From Bacteroidota bacterium (GTDB lineage Bacteria; Bacteroidota; Bacteroidia; M30B66), in NCBI GenBank assembly GCA_947497195.1, contig CANMGM010000046.1, forward strand, positions 1 to 11,367: a DNA stretch of 11,367 nucleotides. Reading direction: 5' to 3'. The notes beneath the pieces were generated by a model. The model was given only the letters and a program-made list of their open reading frames with translations. It made no database searches and was not told the origin of the DNA. Positions 7,612 through 11,367 of this stretch are shown in pieces (within the stretch, counting starts at the first letter, position 1; each line of letters starts with the position of its first letter). Position numbers and translations under genes: made by a program.

Positions 7612-8339
7612 CAGATAAGTTGAAGCGTAGTTAAGCTGTTAGATTCGATGACTGTGGGCTTTGCGAGTTTTATCTCCTCGGCCTAGAGTGTTGAAGAGGA
7701 TGTATGCGCGTGGGCCTTGATGCCATAAGGGAATCGAGTCGAAATACTGCCGGTAAGGGTTTACGTTGCGCAATTCAATCCGGCAATCCCATGATGGGTG
7801 TTTTGCCATCGGTAATAATAACCTTACTGTTATTCGATTCGCTTAAATTCATGAAGGCCTCAATAGACTTATACTTAAGGATTGTGGGAGTGAGGCTTGA
7901 GTTCATCAACTCATTAGCTCTTCAAATTCCGTTGAAATGCTAGAAAACCTGATAAATCAGTTTTCTGCATTTCTACCGGCCTTTGAATTCATGCTAACGC
8001 TGGCCCGCTTTATTTTCCTTTTGCCAACGCAATTTCTCGTACGTGTATTCATTGCCTTAAAATGATGCTGCTCCATCGAAATAACATTTTTTGCAAGCTT
8101 TTTACTGTTTTCAAAGATTTACTTGCATTTTAACCGCACTCTTTTTTGAATACAAGTCAATATTGATAAAGCATAGACCACTTTTTCCTTAAAATCCAAA
8201 CACTCTGGTCAAGAGCTCCCCACTCTTTCTTAACCCCATCTCTCCAAAGATCCTGAGGTTTTCTCCAATAGGTCACAAGCCTATTTTTCCGGGTCTGAAG
8301 TGCTCCCTGAAAAAGGAATAGTATACGTTGTCCTGAAAA
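7612..8339. other. Gene-poor, apparently decayed intergenic region
   Basis: This 728-base gap lies between the plus-strand receptor and minus-strand atpG. Apart from the SPFH-like remnant at 7775-7921, I see only short overlapping open frames with no start signals or recognised domains. One minus-strand frame is open from 7842 to a stop at 7639, one minus-strand frame continues for 60 codons after the atpG stop (8160-8339), and one short hydrophobic plus frame lies at 7937-8065. There is no tRNA (no T-loop GTTCGAATC pattern), no terminal inverted repeats of an insertion sequence, and no T-tract terminator after either flanking gene. Confidence 0.6.
7775..7921 (-). pseudogene. C-terminal remnant of a prohibitin/SPFH-family protein
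   Basis: Read on the minus strand, this stretch encodes 48 residues and a TGA stop: RANELMNSSLTPTILKYKSI, then an EAFMNLSE segment, NNSKVIITDG, and KTPIMGLPD. From memory of the family this matches the tail of Bacteroidota prohibitin/SPFH proteins: after the long Ala/Glu-rich coiled coil they have a (L/I)xxYK(A/S)IEAF helix and a (S/N)NSK(V/I)II(T/I)DG strand close to the C-terminus. Directly upstream in frame is a TGA (7922-7924 on the plus strand), and the next ~400 bases toward atpG hold no SPFH domain or coiled coil in any minus frame, so the body of the gene is gone. SPFH proteins normally form membrane-bound rings. The fragment is probably not functional. No database search could be run. 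Confidence 0.55.
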
Positions 8340-9221
8340 CTACCCTTTCAAGGCCTCTGCTCCACCAACAATCTCCAAAATTTCGTTGGTAATGGCGGCC
8401 TGGCGAGCTTTGTTGTAGCTCAATCGAAGTTCTTTCAGCATTTCCTTCGCATTGTCTGTTGCCTTATTCATCGCCGTCATACGCGCCCCGTGCTCTGCTG
8501 CATGCGAGTCGAGAACGGCTTTGTATAACTGAATTTTCAGCGATTTCGGGATGAGTTCGCGCACAATTTCTTCTTTATTCGGCTCGAAAATATAATCGAT
8601 GGAGGATGTTTTTTGTGCCGATTTTTCGGGCGGAAGCACCGGTAAAAATTGTTCCTCTGTTGTAATCTGAACGGCTGCGTTTTTAAATCGATTGTATAGC
8701 AAAATCACGCGGTCGAATTCGCCTGCTGCAAAGCCTTGCATGATGCGTTCGGCAACAGGAGCAACTTTCTCAAAACTAAGTCCGTCGAATACTTGATTGT
8801 GGCTACTTAAAACGTTCATTTTTGCACGCGTCAAGGTATCGGTAGCTTTTTTTCCGATTGTTATATATGCCACATTCCCTGCATCATCCTGTGCTTTGTA
8901 TTGCGTAGCAACGAGGTTACGGGCCGCCTTTAATACATTGCTGTTAAACGCTCCGGCAAGACCTCGGTTCGACGTTACTGCAACAATTAGAATTTTCTTC
9001 GATTCGCGCTGTACCGAAAACTCACCACCTTCTGAAGCATCGATTGTACTGCTCAGGTTGCCCAGGATTTCCTTCAACTTTTCGGCATACGGACGCATTT
9101 GGGTAATGGCATCCTGTGCTCTTCGCAACTTGGCTGCCGATACCATTTTCATGGCACTGGTAATTTGCTGCGTTGAGTTTACCGAAACAATTCTATTGCG
9201 AACTTCCTTTAAATTGGGCAT
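8340..9221 (-). CDS. atpG: ATP synthase F1 subunit gamma
   Basis: The 293-residue central-stalk rotor of F1, which turns inside the alpha3beta3 ring and couples proton or sodium flow through Fo to ATP synthesis on the inner face of the cytoplasmic membrane. The long N-terminal helix begins MPNLKEVRNRI and carries ITSAMKMVSAAKLRRAQ (20-36). The conserved TSNRGLAGAFN (83-93) opens the Rossmann-like middle. EHGARMTAMNKATDNA (243-258) and AITNEILEIVGGAEAL (276-291) form the C-terminal helix and family signature. Length is normal for the family. The gene begins 19 bases after atpA and is the last of the operon in this window; no atpD or atpC follows. No clear terminator is seen after its stop. Confidence 0.98.
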   Translation of the reverse strand: MPNLKEVRNRIVSVNSTQQITSAMKMVSAAKLRRAQDAITQMRPYAEKLKEILGNLSSTIDASEGGEFSVQRESKKILIVAVTSNRGLAGAFNSNVLKAARNLVATQYKAQDDAGNVAYITIGKKATDTLTRAKMNVLSSHNQVFDGLSFEKVAPVAERIMQGFAAGEFDRVILLYNRFKNAAVQITTEEQFLPVLPPEKSAQKTSSIDYIFEPNKEEIVRELIPKSLKIQLYKAVLDSHAAEHGARMTAMNKATDNAKEMLKELRLSYNKARQAAITNEILEIVGGAEALKG

Positions 9222-9240
9222 TGGGCTTCGATTGAATCAA

Positions 9241-10821
9241 TTATTTCACAAGAGAAGAAGCTACATCGGCAGCAACTTTGTCGAGTACGGCAGTGATTTC
9301 GTCGGTGTATTTTCCGGCTTTCAAATCAGCAAGCGTAGCAGGATGCTGTGTGCGTAACATGCTGAGGTAATTTGCTTCAAAAGCCTTTACCTGATTTACC
9401 GGTACATTACGCATCAAACCTTTTGTTCCGGCGTAAATTATGGCAACTTGATCCTCCACTTTGAATGGGGTGTACTGTGGTTGTTTCAAGATTTCCACGT
9501 TACGTGCACCTTTATCGAGTACAAACTTCGTAGTCGCATCGAGGTCTGAACCAAATTTTGCAAAGGCTTCGAGTTCGCGGTATTGCGCCTGGTCTCCCTT
9601 AAGCGTACCGGCAACTTTCTTCATCGACTTGATTTGCGCATTACCACCCACACGCGATACCGAAATACCTACGTTAATCGCCGGGCGTACACCCGAGTTA
9701 AACAGATTCGACTCGAGGAAAATCTGTCCGTCGGTAATGGAAATTACGTTGGTTGGAATGTAGGCAGAAACGTCGCCCGCTTGGGTTTCGATAATTGGAA
9801 GCGCCGTTAACGAGCCACCGCCTTTAACCAGGTGGCGAATAGACTCAGGCAAATCGTTCATGGCCTGTGCAATGCTATCGGTAGCGTTGATTTTGGCCGC
9901 ACGCTCGAGCAAACGGCTATGTAAATAGAATACGTCACCAGGGTATGCTTCACGTCCCGGTGGGCGACGAAGAAGAAGAGATACCTCGCGGTAAGCAACA
10001 GCCTGTTTCGACAAATCGTCGTAAACAATCAATGCCGGACGGCCGGTGTCGCGAAAATACTCGCCGATGGCCACGCCCGCAAAGGGAGCATAAAACTGCA
10101 TCGGAGCCGGATCAGAAGCTGTAGCGGCAACAACAACTGTATACGCCATTGCTCCATTTTCTTCAAGCGTTTTTACAATGTTTGCAACGGTAGATCCTTT
10201 CTGACCGATTGCAACATAAATACAGTATACAGGTTGACCTGCATCGAAAAATTCTTTCTGGTTGAGGATTGTATCAATGCACACTGCCGTTTTACCGGTC
10301 TGACGGTCGCCGATAACCAATTCGCGCTGCCCGCGACCAATCGGAATCATCGCATCAATCGCCTTAATACCAGTTTGAAGGGGTTCGTTTACCGGCTGAC
10401 GAAAGATTACACCGGGAGCTTTGCGCTCCAATGGCATCTCATACACATCGCCCTGAATTGGACCTTTTCCATCGATTGGTTCGCCTACGGTATTCACAAC
10501 ACGACCAACCATGCCTTCGCCCACTTTGATGGAAGCAATACGATTGGTGCGACGAACTACATCGCCCTCTTTGATATCGTTGGAAGATCCAAGCAATACA
10601 GCACCCACGTTGTCTTCCTCAAGGTTTAGAACGATGCCTTGCAATCCGTTAGAGAATTCAACAAGCTCACCAGCCTGAACATTGTTCAGACCATAAATAC
10701 GGGCAATACCATCTCCTACCTGGAGCACAGTGCCCACTTCTTCGAGTTGAACATCGGTATTAAAACCAGTTAACTGTTGTTTCAGAATCGCAGATACTTC
10801 TGCAGGTTTGATTTCAGCCAT
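9241..10821 (-). CDS. atpA: ATP synthase F1 subunit alpha
   Basis: The 526-residue non-catalytic nucleotide-binding subunit of the F1 hexamer. Key parts visible: the N-terminal segment that contacts delta (1-25), the beta-barrel domain (~26-95), Walker A GDRQTGKT (171-178), Walker B region ALIVYDDL (263-270), LRRPPGREAYPGDVFYLHSR (284-303), and the family signature PAINVGISVSRVGGNAQ (380-396), whose R390 is the arginine that reaches into the catalytic site of beta. It is slightly longer than the 513-residue E. coli protein, with a few extra residues around 311-335 (INATDSIAQAMNDLPES). It starts 26 bases after atpH and is followed by atpG with a 19-base gap, so the three are cotranscribed. No Shine-Dalgarno is seen. 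Confidence 0.99.
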   Translation of the reverse strand: MAEIKPAEVSAILKQQLTGFNTDVQLEEVGTVLQVGDGIARIYGLNNVQAGELVEFSNGLQGIVLNLEEDNVGAVLLGSSNDIKEGDVVRRTNRIASIKVGEGMVGRVVNTVGEPIDGKGPIQGDVYEMPLERKAPGVIFRQPVNEPLQTGIKAIDAMIPIGRGQRELVIGDRQTGKTAVCIDTILNQKEFFDAGQPVYCIYVAIGQKGSTVANIVKTLEENGAMAYTVVVAATASDPAPMQFYAPFAGVAIGEYFRDTGRPALIVYDDLSKQAVAYREVSLLLRRPPGREAYPGDVFYLHSRLLERAAKINATDSIAQAMNDLPESIRHLVKGGGSLTALPIIETQAGDVSAYIPTNVISITDGQIFLESNLFNSGVRPAINVGISVSRVGGNAQIKSMKKVAGTLKGDQAQYRELEAFAKFGSDLDATTKFVLDKGARNVEILKQPQYTPFKVEDQVAIIYAGTKGLMRNVPVNQVKAFEANYLSMLRTQHPATLADLKAGKYTDEITAVLDKVAADVASSLVK

Positions 10822-10847
10822 GTCTATTTTATGTGATGCAACCTGGG

Positions 10848-11367
10848 TTACAAAGATTTAACAAAATAATTTTTTTCAAATTCGCGTCTCAACTTCTCAA
10901 GTTCGCCCGATACACTGGCATCGAACTGCTTGTCGCCAAAACGCAATACAAATCCACCAATAATGGTAGGGTCAATTCGCTCCTCCAATTCCACAGATTG
11001 ATTTTTGCTGTGTTTTAGGATAAGCTCCTTGATTTTGGTACGGAATGAATCGTCAACCGGAACAGCTGTTACCAGCGTTGCTTCTTCAATATTGTTATTC
11101 TCGAGGTAAAGTAGCACAAACTGACGGGCAATTTGCGGAATTACCATTTCGCGGCGTTTTTTAACGAGCAGGTCGAGGAAAGCACCAACGGTTGTTCCCA
11201 AATGTCCGTCAAAAATTAGATGCAGAATGGCAGTCTTTTTATCTGCTTTGATAATTGGGCTATGCAAAAGATTTTCGAGTTCGCGGTTTTCGGCAATGGT
11301 GCGATTGAGCAAATGCATGTCTGCACTTACTTTTTCAAGTTCATTGCGTTCGATGGCGAGCTTGAAA
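10848..11367 (-). CDS. atpH: ATP synthase F1 subunit delta (5' partial)
   Basis: The peripheral-stalk subunit (OSCP-like) that ties subunit b to the top of F1. The frame remains open to the window edge, so the start lies beyond 11367; 172 residues are visible. An internal Met at 11318 is not the start, because the in-frame residues before it (FKLAIERNELEKVSADM) match the usual N-terminal helix of the family. Since delta is normally about 180 residues, roughly 10 are missing. The middle has LENLLHSPIIKADKK, and the C-terminal signature ERIDPTIIGGFVLRFGDKQF is well conserved. It is the first of the three atp genes here; by the usual order atpB, atpE and atpF should lie upstream beyond the window. 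Confidence 0.97.
   Translation of the reverse strand, partial: FKLAIERNELEKVSADMHLLNRTIAENRELENLLHSPIIKADKKTAILHLIFDGHLGTTVGAFLDLLVKKRREMVIPQIARQFVLLYLENNNIEEATLVTAVPVDDSFRTKIKELILKHSKNQSVELEERIDPTIIGGFVLRFGDKQFDASVSGELEKLRREFEKNYFVKSL

Noticed and set aside
7597..7621. 8-bp stem AACTTGTC / GATAAGTT across the receptor stop codon
   Set aside because: It is A/T-rich with a G-T pair, a nine-base loop and no T tract, so there is not enough to call a terminator.
7704..7943. Plus-strand 79-codon open frame after the receptor
   Set aside because: It overlaps the SPFH-like remnant on the other strand, has no start-site signals and no recognisable domain; it looks like a chance frame.
7937..8065. 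Hydrophobic 42-codon plus-strand frame (MLENLINQFSAFLPAFEF...) that could be a small membrane protein
   Set aside because: Phe/Leu-rich frames readily arise opposite Lys/Arg-rich sequence; there is no ribosome-binding or promoter signal and no clear conservation argument.
8284..8314. Inverted repeat TTTTTCCGGG / CCCTGAAAAA downstream of atpG
   Set aside because: The T run is on the 5' side and the A run on the 3' side in both directions, so it is not an intrinsic terminator, and there is one mismatch in the stem.
8797..9357. 186-codon plus-strand open frame across the atpG-atpA junction
   Set aside because: It runs antisense to two highly conserved ATP synthase genes and has no recognisable domain.
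1..11367. CRISPR array, tRNA or rRNA genes, insertion sequence or phage genes
   Set aside because: No regularly spaced repeats, tRNA-like T-loop patterns, transposase motifs or phage proteins were seen by reading.

Overview
The window looks like a chromosomal segment from a member of the Bacteroidota, probably Flavobacteriales-like, although rank below phylum is inference. Three things point there: two secreted proteins ending in type IX secretion system (T9SS) C-terminal sorting domains, a TonB-dependent receptor with the N-terminal carboxypeptidase-regulatory-like domain typical of the phylum, and AT-rich gene starts without Shine-Dalgarno sequences.

Positions 1-4982 hold two plus-strand genes for secreted or surface proteins. 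The first (1-3453) is cut by the window start; it has repeated N-terminal Cys-containing modules, a long Gly/Asn/Thr-rich middle, a PKD domain and a T9SS sorting domain. The second (3555-4925) is complete: signal peptide, beta-helix-like body, T9SS sorting domain. A strong intrinsic terminator follows each gene.

Positions 4981-7611 hold a self-contained regulatory unit: a possible Bacteroidota-type promoter, a clear TPP (thi-box) riboswitch at 5017-5107, a leader with a 7-bp hairpin directly against the start codon, and an 811-residue TonB-dependent receptor. The riboswitch makes thiamine or a thiamine precursor the likely substrate.

Positions 7612-8339 are about 730 bases without a convincing intact gene. 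A minus-strand stretch at 7775-7921 reads as the C-terminal tail of a prohibitin/SPFH-family protein with no body upstream, so it looks like a gene remnant.

Positions 8340-11367 hold the 3' end of an F1Fo ATP synthase operon on the minus strand, transcribed atpH (delta, cut by the window end) - atpA (alpha) - atpG (gamma), with short gaps. No atpD or atpC follows atpG.

Most of the window is recognisable biology. I found no clearly new system. The points most worth a second look are the riboswitch expression platform, the thiamine-receptor assignment, and the decayed region between the receptor and atpG.
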